Assembly (NCBI GenBank): GCA_034509425.1
Contig: JAVTVJ010000297.1
Span: forward strand, 248,001-312,000
DNA from: Eopsaltria australis
Lineage: Eukaryota > Chordata > Aves > Passeriformes > Petroicidae
Direction: 5' to 3'
Length of the DNA: 64,000 nucleotides
In this document: one piece after another, positions 24,944-36,028 of the stretch
Numbering within the stretch: position 1 is the stretch's first letter
Layout: each line of letters starts with the position of its first letter
Made by a program: the position numbers and the translations under genes
Notes under the pieces: model-generated
What the model saw: only the letters and a program-made list of their open reading frames with translations
Told to the model about the DNA's origin: nothing
Database searches by the model: none

Positions 24944-25072
24944 AATCACAGGAACACAGAATAACCGAGGCTGGAAAAGACCTCCAAGTCACAGGACCAC
25001 AACATCATTAAGGCTAGAAATTACCTCCAAGATCATCAAGTCCAACCTTTAACCAAATACCACCAACCATGA
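24944..25072 (-). mobile_element. CR1 LINE 3' end, minus orientation, with duplicated tail segment
   Basis: The plus strand contains AATCACAGGAACACAGAATA, then GGCTGGAAAAGACCTCCAAG, and again CATTAAGGCTAGAAATTACC, TCCAAGATCATCAAGTCCAA and CC. This matches the CR1 type whose 3' end reads 'TTGGACTTGATGATCTTGGA' on the other strand. The first part of the box appears twice, so either two insertions are nested or the tail was duplicated. Confidence 0.8.
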
Positions 25073-27949
25073 TGAGAGGCATGAGAATGACACACCAATA
25101 ACCACAGAAAACATATCTTCCATACACAATTTCCACAAAAACCCCAAATCCAGCTGGCCTGCATCACTGCACACACCATTTCTGACACCAAACAGGCTGG
25201 ACCATTCCAGAGCACGTTTTGGCTAAGTTTGAAAAACTTTTCAACACATTTGCTTGAACAGCCACCTCTAAAAGTCTCAAAAAGTAATAAAAACTAAAAT
25301 GGGCGCTTGATCTCTGCCCAGTGCCAGAGGGAGATCCTCAGACAAAAAATGTGGCATGTGTGGTTTGGGTTTTTATGAATGTAATTCAATAACAAAGAAG
25401 AGATGGAGAGAAATGCACCCTCAAAATTTTGGAGGTTCAGGTTAACGTGCAATAAATGTTTGTGGAGACCTCCAAGGATTAGGAGCTCTCCATGGGCAGG
25501 GCTCAGGGGCAGAAAGGGATTTCCCTGGAGAGAATCAATGCTCCTGCTGGACTCTGCATGGACTAAGAGAAGGGAAATGCTGCCCAGGGCCACTCCAGGC
25601 TCTCCCTGGCAGCAGCTGCCCCTCCAGCCCTTGGCACTGGGGGTGGTTTATGGCTCCCAGCTCTCTGCTGCCCAGGTAACCTCAGCACTAAACTGCTTCT
25701 GTAGCAAAGAGATGCTGAAAATCTACTAAACCTCATTTTTAAATAAAAACCACCACATAAGAATGCTGATGGGAGAAATTCTGCTCAATCTTGATACCTC
25801 AACACAACAACAAAAAGCCAATAGAGACTTAATACCAATTCCACTTTAGAGCAAGTTTTTAACACTGCCTGAAATCAGCACCCAGTGCATTTTTACTTCT
25901 AATTTTTCTATTTTTCCCCCCTTTCTGGGTGCACAGAAGAGAATTTTGCCCACAGGAAGCACCTTAGAGCAGAGACTGCAAAGAGTAACTCACCTCCACC
26001 CCACCACTGCTGGCAGCAGCACAAACCCAGAGCAGCAGGAGCAGTTCATGACTATTTATACTCCACAAGCCCATCCTGCTGAAAGCTTTTAAGTAATTAG
26101 TTTTCCTCATTAACAGATGCACTGCCCGGGGAAGGGCACACAGGTGCTCCCAAGCCCCATCCTGGATTACAGGGCAGCTCCACACGGGCTGGGAGGGCAA
26201 AGCTCAGAAATGCTGAGCTGGGCTGGTGAAAAACCACTAATTTATATAAAAAGGTGTCATTGCAGCAAGACCACAGAACATAACAGCAATAAAAAAACAT
26301 CCCCAGGACATTACCCCAATCCCCTTGTATTTAAATCAGATGATCAATATTTATCAACACCACTTTTAGGGAGACACAAATATTCCTTCAGGGATATCAG
26401 GATTTTTTTTGTGCTAAAGTTGCATCCTATCTTTAAAAAAAAAAGCAAATTCTATGCATCATATGAACCAAAAAGTGATTTGCAAACACAGGGAAGAAGG
26501 TAAGCCAGTAAAACACGTGGGGTTTGTCCCTTCTCCTGCCACATCTCATCCATTATCCCATTTTTCTCTTTCATACTTTCAGAGGCAAAACGAACGTCAG
26601 GTAAAGCCTAATTTAATATTATCACTAATGCATTCAAACACATCACCGAGAGCTGTGCTGCTAAAAATCACACTGCAGAAAAAGAAAAAAAATGCCCAGG
26701 TAAAACATTGTTATCTCCTTGGAAAAGCTGGGCCTGGTGCTCCAGCACCCAGGGATGTCCATTGGAAGCAGCAGGGTTATTTTCCTGATTAAGGAGTGCA
26801 GGATTACATCCATTCTTTGCATATCTCCTGCTGTTTACATATCCCTCTTTCCACCTCTTGGTTTTTTGTTGATTTTTATTTTTTTGAACGCGGGGCATTT
26901 AATTCCTGGGAGCACCAGATATCGTCGTGCTGGACTTTCATCCCTTCAACGTTTGGCTGGGTTTTTGGATGCCAAGTTAAAAATGCTTTTGTGATCAAAA
27001 CAAAGGAAATAAAAGCAGAAGCAGCAGAATCTGGACTATGCAATTAAAAACAAATAGAAAGAGAGGGAGCTTGTTATCCACAATCAAGGTTTATTCACGA
27101 TTCATCTCACATCCCTGCTCCTACCCATGGCCTCTGCTCTCGGGAGCTGATTGTTTTTGTATCAATTTTTTTAACTGTGGCAAGGACTGAGTTACCTGAG
27201 AGCTCGCAGGCACTGCTGGAAAATAACAGCACTCAGACGGTTGAAACAAATATTATAGGTAGGCTTGCTGTTAATGATTAATAAATGAAAACACTTGGAT
27301 GTTTTTCACCTTGTAAAGAAGGGGTGAGAGTTGCTTTAGGTCATCACTGTCATGTGCTTTACATATAAAATATATCTCCTTCTTATCCTTAGAAAAACTA
27401 AGTTACTTTTCCACTACTTGATGGTAAAATAGAACATTTCATGCAGAGTTATTAATTAAGAACTTAATGCAGGTCTCAGGTCATGCTCTCAGTCCAATGA
27501 GAAATGTTAACTAAGTAAAAAACAGCACCACAAGTTAAACTTTCAACACAGAACAAACTTTTTTTTTTAAATGGAAAATAAAACTCCTTTCAGGTTCTCA
27601 CATTTGACACTGAATTACATTAATCTCAGTGTGGGAAAATCACAAATGGAGCATAAATATATTTAGTTTTAGTTTATATTTAGCATGCCAGGGGGCTTTG
27701 AAAGTTTAAATACCTCCCGATAACTTTGGAAGGCTCGATCAGAACTTTAGTGCCAGTTCTGTAGGTATTGTTCACTTATTTCCTAGAGCTAAAGAGAAAG
27801 GTACTTCCTGCCTTTTCAGGCTTTCTTTGAATCACTTTAAACCCCGAGAGAACGCAGGCTATTTTTAGAAAGACTGGCGGAACACTGCACATTGTAATTA
27901 TTATAAAGAGAAAGGAGCACACAGAAAACCCCCAAAGTCGCCCAAACTC
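25073..27949. other. Unique stretch without a recognised gene
   Basis: CpG-poor and AT-rich sequence, particularly 27050-27900, leading into the CpG island. Open frames are short. No transposon is recognised, and nothing here can be tied to a known gene. Confidence 0.5.
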
Positions 27950-27951
27950 AC

Positions 27952-28170
27952 CCAAAGGCCCGGTTCCCCTGCAGGCAGGGCAGCTCACGGTCCAGGACAA
28001 GCGGGTGACAAAGGGCTGCGTGTCCCCGGAGCGCTCGGGTGGCAGCGGCAGCCGCGGGGCCGCTCCCCGGGGCATCCCCGGCGCTGCCTCCGCGGGATGC
28101 GCTGCCCGCTCCGCTCCGCTCCGCGCTGCTGCCAGCGCCAGCCACCGGCTGCCAGCACATCAATTATTCA
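27952..28170 (-). other. Candidate first exon on the minus strand, inside the CpG island
   Basis: On the minus strand the GC-rich sequence ends in GGCCTTTGG followed by GTGAGTTTGGG, a strong donor match. Upstream ATG-started frames stay open through the donor in two registers (from 28163 and from 28075), giving alanine-, glycine- and proline-rich translations of the kind any CpG island yields. The start is arbitrary, as no initiator or TATA element is clear on this strand. It could be a 5' untranslated or non-coding exon. Confidence 0.2.
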
Positions 28171-28247
28171 CCCTCCAGCGCCCGCAGCTGCTGCTGCTGC
28201 TCCGGCAGAGCCGTCACTGGGTGCTTTGTACCCGGAAAAAACTGATT

Positions 28248-28254
28248 TATAAAA
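28248..28254 (+). promoter_or_regulatory. TATA-like box at the edge of the CpG island
   Basis: TATAAAA stands alone at the downstream flank of the CpG island. If used, transcription would start around 28280 and the first good donor (AAG followed by GTGAGA at 28614) would close a first exon of about 330 bp. This is consistent but unproven. Confidence 0.25.
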
Positions 28255-28482
28255 ACAGGGGATGGGGAAAGCTGGGCGCGCTGGTCGGGGATGGTTCGTG
28301 TCCCGCTCGTGTCCCCCTCACCCTCGGGCTGTTTGCTTAGAAACAGTTCGTTTGCTCGATTTAAGTATTGAAGTTATCTCCTTCTTTCTGAGTGTTCTGG
28401 AGCAAAGTTAAGAGGGAATCTCCCAATGTGCTGCTCGCACGTATTTCTGTGATGACCTCGAGGACTTTGAAAGAGCCAACAC

Positions 28483-28528
28483 CTGTTCGCCAAAATGTTC
28501 CTGTTCGCCAAAATGTTCCTGTTCTAAG
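28483..28528. repeat. 18-bp exact tandem repeat, about 2.5 copies
   Basis: The unit CTGTTCGCCAAAATGTTC occurs at 28483-28500 and again at 28501-28518 without mismatch, followed by the start of a third copy (CTGTTC). The repeat keeps a CpG in each unit although it lies outside the island. Confidence 0.9.
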
Positions 28529-28844
28529 CATGAGAGGGGGGAAAAAAAGGCACCAAATTAATAATTTACTTAAAAATACATTACAGTGTTATTTTTGAAG
28601 TTTTATTCTGAAGGTGAGATTTTTCACTGTGATGTTTTAATTTTTATTGTGAGTTTTTAGAATAATCAGTGGTAGCACCGTTCTTCTCCTCGATGTTTGC
28701 CAACTAGAAACCATCAGTAACTGAATAGAATAACAATGTAATAATCGTCCTTCTGATAATTGATCACAAGACTAATGATGGAGCACAAAGAAGGATTTTT
28801 AATCATTTACCTGTGTGGTTCTGTAATGCCTTAGTGGGGTAAAC

Positions 28845-28888
28845 AAAGATTGGCATCATTTTCTCCAAAGATTGGCATCATTTTCTCT
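28845..28888. repeat. 22-bp tandem duplication
   Basis: Two adjacent copies begin AAAGATTGGCATCATTTTCT and differ only in the last base. Confidence 0.9.
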
Positions 28889-30682
28889 GATACTGCTGAG
28901 AGCAGCACTGGAATATTGTGTTAACTTTGGTATCCATGTTCTAAATAGAACTGTAGAAAAACGCTACTCAGAAATTATTTGAAGTCACTAAGGAAAATTA
29001 AAAATATATGATTCAACCTGGTTTGCTGCCCAAAAGGATACTGAGAGTTAATTTGATTTCAGTGCACCAAGGGCTTTTCAAGGAGAAAATACCTCAAAGT
29101 ACTTCTGAGGGAGAGATTTCTTTGCAGACAGTGATTACCTGCCACAAAAATGTTCTGAGTACACCACTGACCCCTGCATTTCTTAGATACCTTCCTAGAA
29201 AACATTCTTTTGGCAAACAAACAACAAAAAAAAATTGACAGAACTTAAAATGCAGAGAACATAAGAGCAGATTCCTTCAAATCCTTTTAGAATTGTGTTG
29301 TGTTCACGTCGTTCATTGAATCTCCAGTGCCTTCCCATCATCTGCATGTGGTGATTTTAGCAATCTTTAAACCCCCCAAAAACTGCAATGATTTCAGGAC
29401 TTCACCCAGAGAACCATGACATTGTAATGCAAATGAGGCTGATGAATCTTTCATGGCAGACTTCAAAATGTTTGCTGCTGAGCCTTTCTAGAGCAGCCCA
29501 GGTGGATGCACTTTTCCTCCCACCTTTTTCTCATTATTCCAGTTAGGATAAGAAAGAAAAACAACTTGTGGCACAAGGACATGAAATAATTTGATTTTGC
29601 CCGAGAATTATAAGTAAAGCTTATTTCTGCCTCTAATATGCTGGTGCTAGACAGGTTTAGACTGAGAAAAACACAACTTTATTCAGTGTATGGTGGAGAT
29701 GGGACTGAATGACTTTTAAGACTTTGATCACCAGCTTAAAACTGCAGCAGGGACAGAAGGGTTGATGATTATCTGCTGGATTTTGGCACAAACCAGGCTC
29801 TGCTGTTCCTTCCAGATTGCAGGTGCACTTTGGAGGAGGTGATTACAGAGATCACTGCTGAGGTCACCCCCTCCTATGGCAGACTTGTGACAACGGCCAA
29901 AAAAAAAATGTGTTTTCACCTGAACTGAATGCTGGAAATGCCCTTTAGGATGTGTGCAGCATGAAAGGAAAGGTCAGGCTGCAAGGCAGGAGATAACCAG
30001 ACAGATATTGGCCGAGTCAGCCCTTGGAAGCGTTTCCCAGCAGGATGCTGAGCCCAAATCCACTCCTCATCCTGAGCATCAAATGATATCTCTGGCTGCA
30101 GCTGGGCAAGGGATTATGCAGGTCCAGATCAGCTCCAGCCCCGCAGCTGGCACGTCCTGCCACCCCTCCAGAGGTCTCCAGGTGGATGGTGAACAGCAGA
30201 GAGTGCAAGGGGCATGGAAAAGGAAAAATGGAATTGCTGGCTTTTGGTGCTGCGTGAGTTTTGGCTGGAACAAAAATTGATTGACAGAGCTGTAGCTCAG
30301 AGTCCCTGCTCAGACAGTGTCACATACGCAAGACAGGGACAAATTATGCTTGACTGTGCTTGAAAGCTGCAGAAATGTTGAGTAGCACGAGCAGGGAGAT
30401 GGGGTTCCTATCCATTGCCATCAAAATATCATCTTTTAGTGCTGTTGACAGTTTAATAGCTACTTCTGGATGGTGGAGAGCATTGTGAAGTGCTGCCACT
30501 GTATTATTAACCCGGGCTGGAGCTTCCCTGCAAATGCAGAGTGAAAACCCACACAAATGGAACTTCTGAATCAGTTTGAGATTAAAGGTGTGCTGGTCAC
30601 AACAGGAATTGTAGCTCTCTGTCTGCATCTTGGGGGGATCCAATAACTCTTTAACCCCTGATTATGTTATCTTATTTTCTGA

Positions 30683-30798
30683 GATCACAGAATCATTAAT
30701 GTTGGGAAAAACTCCAAACCCATCGAGTCCAACCATTAACCCAGCACTGCCACATCCACCACCAAACCACATCCCTGAGCACCTCCCAGGGGCAAAGC
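30683..30798 (-). mobile_element. CR1 LINE 3' fragment, minus orientation
   Basis: The plus strand reads GATCACAGAATCATTAATGT, TGGGAAAAACTCC, ATCGAGTCCAACCATTAACC and CACCACCAAACCACATCCCT. This is the CR1 type with the 'ATCGAGTCCAACCATTAACC' box, the same broad type as the copy at 24944. Confidence 0.85.
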
Positions 30799-31514
30799 CC
30801 ATTCCATTTTAAAAGTCCAGCTGATGGAATTCCACTCAAATCAAGCATTTTTAATCTCACTTGTCTCCTCGAGGCAGCTGAGGTGGGATGTGGATTACAC
30901 TGACCTGCAGGACACAGTGTGTGAATCTCCACTGCTCATGAAAAAAAATGCAAAGCTGCATCCATGGATGTAATTGCCTGAAATCATTCCTGGGATACAC
31001 AAAGTCATGCAACACCTTGGAAATGGAAATATGTCACAGTTGAGAGCAGATTTGTGTAATGTCACACAGCCTCAGCATGTCCTGTGGCTGGGGAGGGACA
31101 CGGGGATGGTGTGAGCACAGGGAAGATTTGGGATTCAGGAGATTGGAGTGTGGCTGTCTACTGATACCTTTAAATTAGCTATCACTGCAGTATCTGCTTT
31201 CTGTCAAGGTGCTGCAGGAAATCACTGAGATGCCTCTGGGAGGGGAGTGAATCAATTCCCTGCTCTGCCTGGGGCTGACCCTTCCCTGTTGGCTGTTTCC
31301 CAGCTTGTCTCCTCACTTATTTCCCTTTTTTCCCATTGTTCCTTGGCACCAGTGGCGGGGACACCTGTCTAGAGCTGTCACCTCCCCACGGTGGCACCTG
31401 CCTGAGGTGGCTGAGCTGGGTTTGGGAAGAGACTCGGCATTTTCCCTCTGTTCTCAGCACTGGTGAAGAGCACTTTGAGTCCTGTCCCCAGTCAGGAATC
31501 CCTCACTTAAAAAA

Positions 31515-31975
31515 GGACATGGAGGGGCTTGGAGCGTGGCCAGGGAAGGGAATGGAGCTGGGAAGGGGCTGGAGAATTCCTGAGGGAGCTGGGAAGGGGC
31601 TGGAGAATTCCTGAGGGAGCTGGGAAGGGGCTGAGCCTGGAGCAAAGGAGGCTCAGGGGGGACCTTGTGGCTCTGCACAGTCCCTGACAGGAGGGGGCTC
31701 AGGGGGGATCGGGCTCTGCTCCCAGGGAACAGGGACAGGAGGAGAGGGAACGGCCTCAGGGTGGACAGCAGGGGGAATTTCTCCATGGAAAGGACTGGAA
31801 GAACAGGAACAGGCTCTTCAGGGAGGTGGTGGGATCTCCATCCCTGGAGTTGTCCAAGGAGTTCCTGGATGTGGCACTCAGGGCTATGGGATGGGGACAA
31901 GGTGGGGATTGGGCACAGCTTGGACTCAATGATATTGGAGTTCTTTTCCACCCTAAATAATCCTGGGATTCTGAG
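31515..31975 (+). mobile_element. CR1 LINE 3' fragment, plus orientation, with internal 31-bp repeat
   Basis: The block order is GGAGCAAAGGAGGCTCAGG, AACAGGAACAGGCTCTTCAG, ATCCCTGGAGTTGTCCAAGG, CTTGGACTCAATGATATTGG and CTGGGATTCTGA. Near its start a 31-bp unit (GCTGGGAAGGGGCTGGAGAA and its continuation) is present twice in exact tandem, with a third partial copy. The segment 31629-31764 is almost identical to 4814-4947 in the other copy, with about three differences, while the 3' parts of the two copies are strongly diverged. Frames of 179 and 213 codons over it on either strand come from the element. Confidence 0.85.
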
Positions 31976-34090
31976 ACACCAAATGTGGCTCTCCTGGCAG
32001 CAGGAAGGGCAAGACTCCAGGCCAACCCCAGGAACCACCCCTGGGAGCTGTGGCAGAACTGCCAAAACACATTCTGCTGGCACATTATTCCCCATCTGGG
32101 CTTTTTTTTTGAAGCCTCAGAAAAACAGAGCATTACAAAAAACGTCAAGCTGTGAAAAGAAAAGTCAAAAGGCAGAAAATTCCAAGTTAATGCTGACTCC
32201 TTAATTCACATCATTAACTCGGAGGCACGGCTGAAGTCTGGGCAGCAGCCTGAGCTGAACTCTGCACTGGCACATCCAAGGGAGCTCAGATTCCTGTGGG
32301 GATCCAGGAGGGGAACTGGGACTGGCTGAGAGAAAGGGCTGGATGCCACTGGAATGGGGGAAAGAAAAAGAGAGGCGATCAAGAGACAGATTTCCTGAAA
32401 AATTAGAATGGGGAAGGGAGGTGAGCAAAGAGAGAAGCTCATCCCAGAGAAGGAAAAGATTAAGGACACTGACAAATGAGGGAGCCAGGACATGGATTAA
32501 AAGGTGGGCAGGGAAAGGCAGATACTTAGGAAAAGCAGGGGATAGTTGTGAAAAAGGAAAAAACAAGAGGGAGCGAGAGGAGAGAGGCTTGGACAGGGAT
32601 CTGGGATGGGTCTGGCACAAAGCTGGGCACTGCAGGGAAAGGGGGAGCAGAACAATGACCTCTCACAGAGGGAGAAATGCAATTAGGGCTGGGAGGGACT
32701 GGAGAAGAAAAATCAAGAGGAAAAAAGGCTCAGGTTTGGTGGACAGAAGAGTCAGGGCATTTTAGACTCTCTCCCTTGGAGGCAGGGCAGGATTGGAGTC
32801 CCTGCTCCTTCTCTGCACATTGGTGGAGCCCTGACCTTCATTTCTGCTCATTGTTTCAAAAAACTCTAATTACACACAAGAAATGGAGACTAAACCAATC
32901 ATTAAGGCTGCAAATGAAATACCCCAAAGTAAGGAAACTCTGTGAAAAGCGAGGGAAGGGTTTTGCAAAGCCTGTGATACATAAATATATATATTGCTCT
33001 TCTGCTGAAGATCTTAGAGCACTTTGGCTCTTTGAAAATACACACAGCTGGATACTTACATTTAATTAAATAGTTTTTAAGATAATGACTACAGCAGCTT
33101 CGGCATAATTCACAAGTAAAAGCAATCAAACCCAAAATTCAGAGCTCTTTTATTCAAATATCCAGCATCAGTAACAGCCTCTACAGTTCTGCATGGAATG
33201 GGAGCCATAAAACTCCATTCCAGAGTTTACAGTTGCAATAAGAACAGATTTATGGGCAATAAGAAGTGTCTGCGTGCACCTCCTCGTGCCTCTTCTTTAT
33301 TAGGCTTAAGCTGAGACATCCCCAAAAATGTCTTTTAATTAGTTCAAGCACTTCATTTAACAAAACAAGCACTTTAAAGCAAATACAAACCACTATTCTC
33401 CAGCCACCACGTGCAGGAAGCAGCTATTATTTGGGCAAGATTAATAAAGTCACAGGTGATTTTAGAACAACCTCATTAAAGCTTGATTTAAACCTAAGAG
33501 CAAACGTTTCTCTTTGCATCAGCACCGGATCAAGGGAAAGAAAATATTATGTTAATAAAGACCCCTGTTTTTGTATCATTCCTCTGTGTTTAGAGTGGGT
33601 ACGAGGACACTTTGGAAAGGAAGTTGCTTTGCTTGTAAAGCATTGCAATAAAAGCACTTGGGGGGTTTTTCCCTCGACTAAACCAGAACTTCTTCCCATG
33701 TAATCCATGCATTAAGGAGGGGCAGTGCAGTGATGAGGCAATAATTGAAATTAGAAAGTCAGGGGAAAAGTCCTGATAACCAGATTGAGGGAACAGACTC
33801 CAGATACATCACAGAAAATGATTAAATATTTGTATAGAGTGTAATTAACATTTCCCCTCCCCTATAGCAGAACAAAGCATTAAAAATATTGAGCACACTC
33901 AGCTACAGCAAATTCAGAGAGAAATGCAGAGCCCCAGCATTGCTCCCAACACACATCAGAGCCCTTTTGGCTGCAATCCACTACTGAGTTTCTAAAAAGC
34001 TCCTTTTGCCACAGGCAGGGGTTTTCCAGAGATGAATTCCCAGTGGACCCAACTGAGGATCCCAAATTGCAACCCCTTTTTGCAGCCACG
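31976..34090. other. Unique stretch, partly purine-rich, without a recognised gene
   Basis: Between about 32280 and 32740 the plus strand is strongly enriched in G and A. That creates a 140-codon frame at 32343-32765 with an implausible lysine-, arginine- and glutamate-rich product. From 32.9 to 34.0 kb the sequence is AT-rich. A 145-codon frame at 33266-33703 has no recognisable relative. Confidence 0.5.
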
Positions 34091-34148
34091 GAGTCACAGG
34101 ATGGTTTGGGTTGGGAGGGACACCTCCCACCAGGGCAGGCTGCTGGAA
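34091..34148 (-). mobile_element. Short CR1 LINE 3' remnant, minus orientation
   Basis: The plus strand shows GAGTCACAGGATGGTTTGGG, TTGGGAGGGACACC and TCCCACCAGGGCAGGCTGCT. Only about 58 bp survive, and an internal deletion has brought the tail box next to the 'CACCTCCCAC' box. Confidence 0.75.
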
Positions 34149-35108
34149 TTCCTTTCACTTCTCAAGAAACCATGCAAAAATTGGGTTTGTGGCAAAGGAA
34201 GAAGGGAGTGGCGTTGCAATTTTTGGAATTTCCACGATTTTTTGGAATTTTTCCACAAGGAAATGTGGGTGGTGAATGTCTCCCTGATAAAACATTCCCA
34301 CAGCACCAGTGAGAGGAACTGTTCTATGATTCCTTTTCCCACCATGGTTTCTTCTCATCATCATTCATTGTCAAGCTGCTTCTCTGAACTTCATCTAGAA
34401 GTCCTGTGCAAGGGTTCTGTGAAAACCATTATTTTAAGAATATAAATAACTAAATAGCCAGTGGTAACTTCAAATTTGCATGAATTTTAAAACTCTAAGC
34501 CTTGGTGAAGCATTTTATTGCACTGAAGGGTTTCTTTCCCAAATATCTGCTACAACACCCGAATTCTTCACCGTAGATTTTGTTGCTGCAGCAGGGATTT
34601 TTATGAAGATGTCTGTATTGCCCAGCCTGCACAGCAGAAATTGGCTCCTCTGTAGCCCAGGTCCAGCCCACCTCTCAAAGATTCACTTTGTGGCCAATTT
34701 GCAACGAGAAGAATCTTTTGTTTTCTTCCCTCATTTTTGTTTCTCCCAATAAAGAGATGAATAAAGGGGTGTGCCAAGAGAAAGTGCCTGTAATAGCCTC
34801 TATTGCCTGAAATATTTATCACCCAAATATTTTTAATATTCAAACATCAGCTATTTAATTGTTGATAAAACCATTTGATATTAATTGGGTTCGAGGAGTA
34901 AAATAGGGATGGATTCTGTGCCTGGCTGTGCTGTCCATGGGTGCTGATTAGTAGCACTGGGATTCTATCCTCAGTACTGCCTCCCCAACAGTTTATCCCA
35001 AATATTTTAATGGGAATAAAGAGTGGGAGATGAAGTTATGATCTCTTAGATACATGCAACCATTTAGCAGTGCCTTTGCTTCCCAGAACCAGGGTTATCT
35101 GGATTTAT

Positions 35109-35160
35109 CCAGAATGGTTTGGCTTGGAAGGGACCTGAAAGACCATCTCACTCCAATCCC
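35109..35160 (-). mobile_element. Short CR1 LINE 3' remnant, minus orientation
   Basis: The plus strand reads CCAGAATGGTTTGGCTTGGA, AGGGACCTGAAAGACCATCT and CACTCCAATCCC, the CR1 tail-proximal box. Similarity fades beyond this point. Confidence 0.75.
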
Positions 35161-36028
35161 AAAGAGGAGACATGTTTTATTTTATTTGATGGAAGTTCTG
35201 CTGGAGTTACAGCAAATTCTGGGCTTTTTCCTGCACATTTCTAAGGTCTTTTTAAGGCAAGTTTTGCTTTTCAGCTGCACATTGCAAAGTGCTCATTTAG
35301 ACTTGATTAACCTCTGTCTTGAGCTGTTAGAAATCTCTCCCTGACCCTGACAAATCCCAAACCACCTCAATAAACAATTGACCAAGCCACCCTTCTCCAC
35401 AGATCATTTTTCTGGTTCATTGCTCCAGCAGAATCCCTTCCCTGCTCTTCCAACACAAACCATCCCAGAGAGGCTGATCCCAGCCCTGGCTGCTGCCAGG
35501 TCACCCCTCCCTGCTTGGAGCTGCATTCCATGCCAGGCTTAATGGGCTGAAACAATTCCCCTCTCAGAGTCTAAAAGGAGACCTGATTTTCCTCTCTTCT
35601 TCAGAGGTCACCTCTGCTAAAACAAAACACCAAACACCTCAAAAATGCTGCAGGAACTGCAGTCCTGGGACAGCTCCTGTGATCCTCACGGTGACCTTGT
35701 AGCTCCCTCAGGTTTTGTGAGAGTCACCTGTGTTTTCCCAGCTTTTACTTCAGCCATAAATTCTCTGGCAGTGCTGCACTTCAGTCTCTGTTCAGTGCCT
35801 GCCCTGATGAGCTGGGCAGCCTGGCCAGAGCTGCAGGACAGATGGGACTGTGCCTCTCACTCTGGCAGCCACAGCACAGTGAATTGATCATTTCAGACAG
35901 CAGAAATTTGATGGTTTTCCCTTTCACGTTTTCACGGGTTCATTCAGGGCTCACAGAGGTCAGGAAAAAAAATAAAAATAGTGCTACACATGAGTTAATA
36001 GCAAGCCTTTGTAGTATCTATAAAATAT

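Larger units (their letters stand above)
27950..28345. promoter_or_regulatory. Isolated CpG island, candidate promoter
   Basis: I count close to 40 CpG dinucleotides in about 400 bases, against almost none in the kilobases on either side, with a peak between 27960 and 28200 (words such as GGCAGCCGCGGGGCCG and CTCCGCTCCGCGCTG). This is the only convincing CpG island in the window. In vertebrates such islands usually mark promoters. Splice-donor matches follow on both strands: GG then GTGAGT on the minus strand at 27951, and AAG then GTGAGA on the plus strand at 28614. A TATAAAA word lies at 28248-28254. Which strand is transcribed, and into what product, cannot be decided here. Confidence 0.65.
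28346..30682. other. Unique AT-rich stretch downstream of the CpG island
   Basis: No recognised gene or transposon. Two local tandem duplications (28483-28528 and 28845-28888) lie close together. A 76-codon frame at 29008-29238 on the plus strand has no recognisable family. Confidence 0.5.

Noticed and set aside
28483..28528. Short spaced repeats as a CRISPR array
   Set aside because: Units are directly adjacent with no spacers, and the sequence is a vertebrate nuclear genome.
31454..32204. Frames of 213 codons (minus) and 179 codons (plus)
   Set aside because: They lie over a CR1 3' fragment. The same kind of frames occur over the related copy at 4469-5180, and neither strand matches the CR1 reverse transcriptase.
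32343..32765. 140-codon highly basic frame
   Set aside because: Explained by strand purine skew, which removes stop codons. Composition is extreme and there are no domain-like features.
33266..33703. 145-codon plus-strand frame in AT-rich sequence
   Set aside because: No recognisable family, no codon bias and no splice-like boundaries. Chance frames of this length are expected in a few places in 64 kb.
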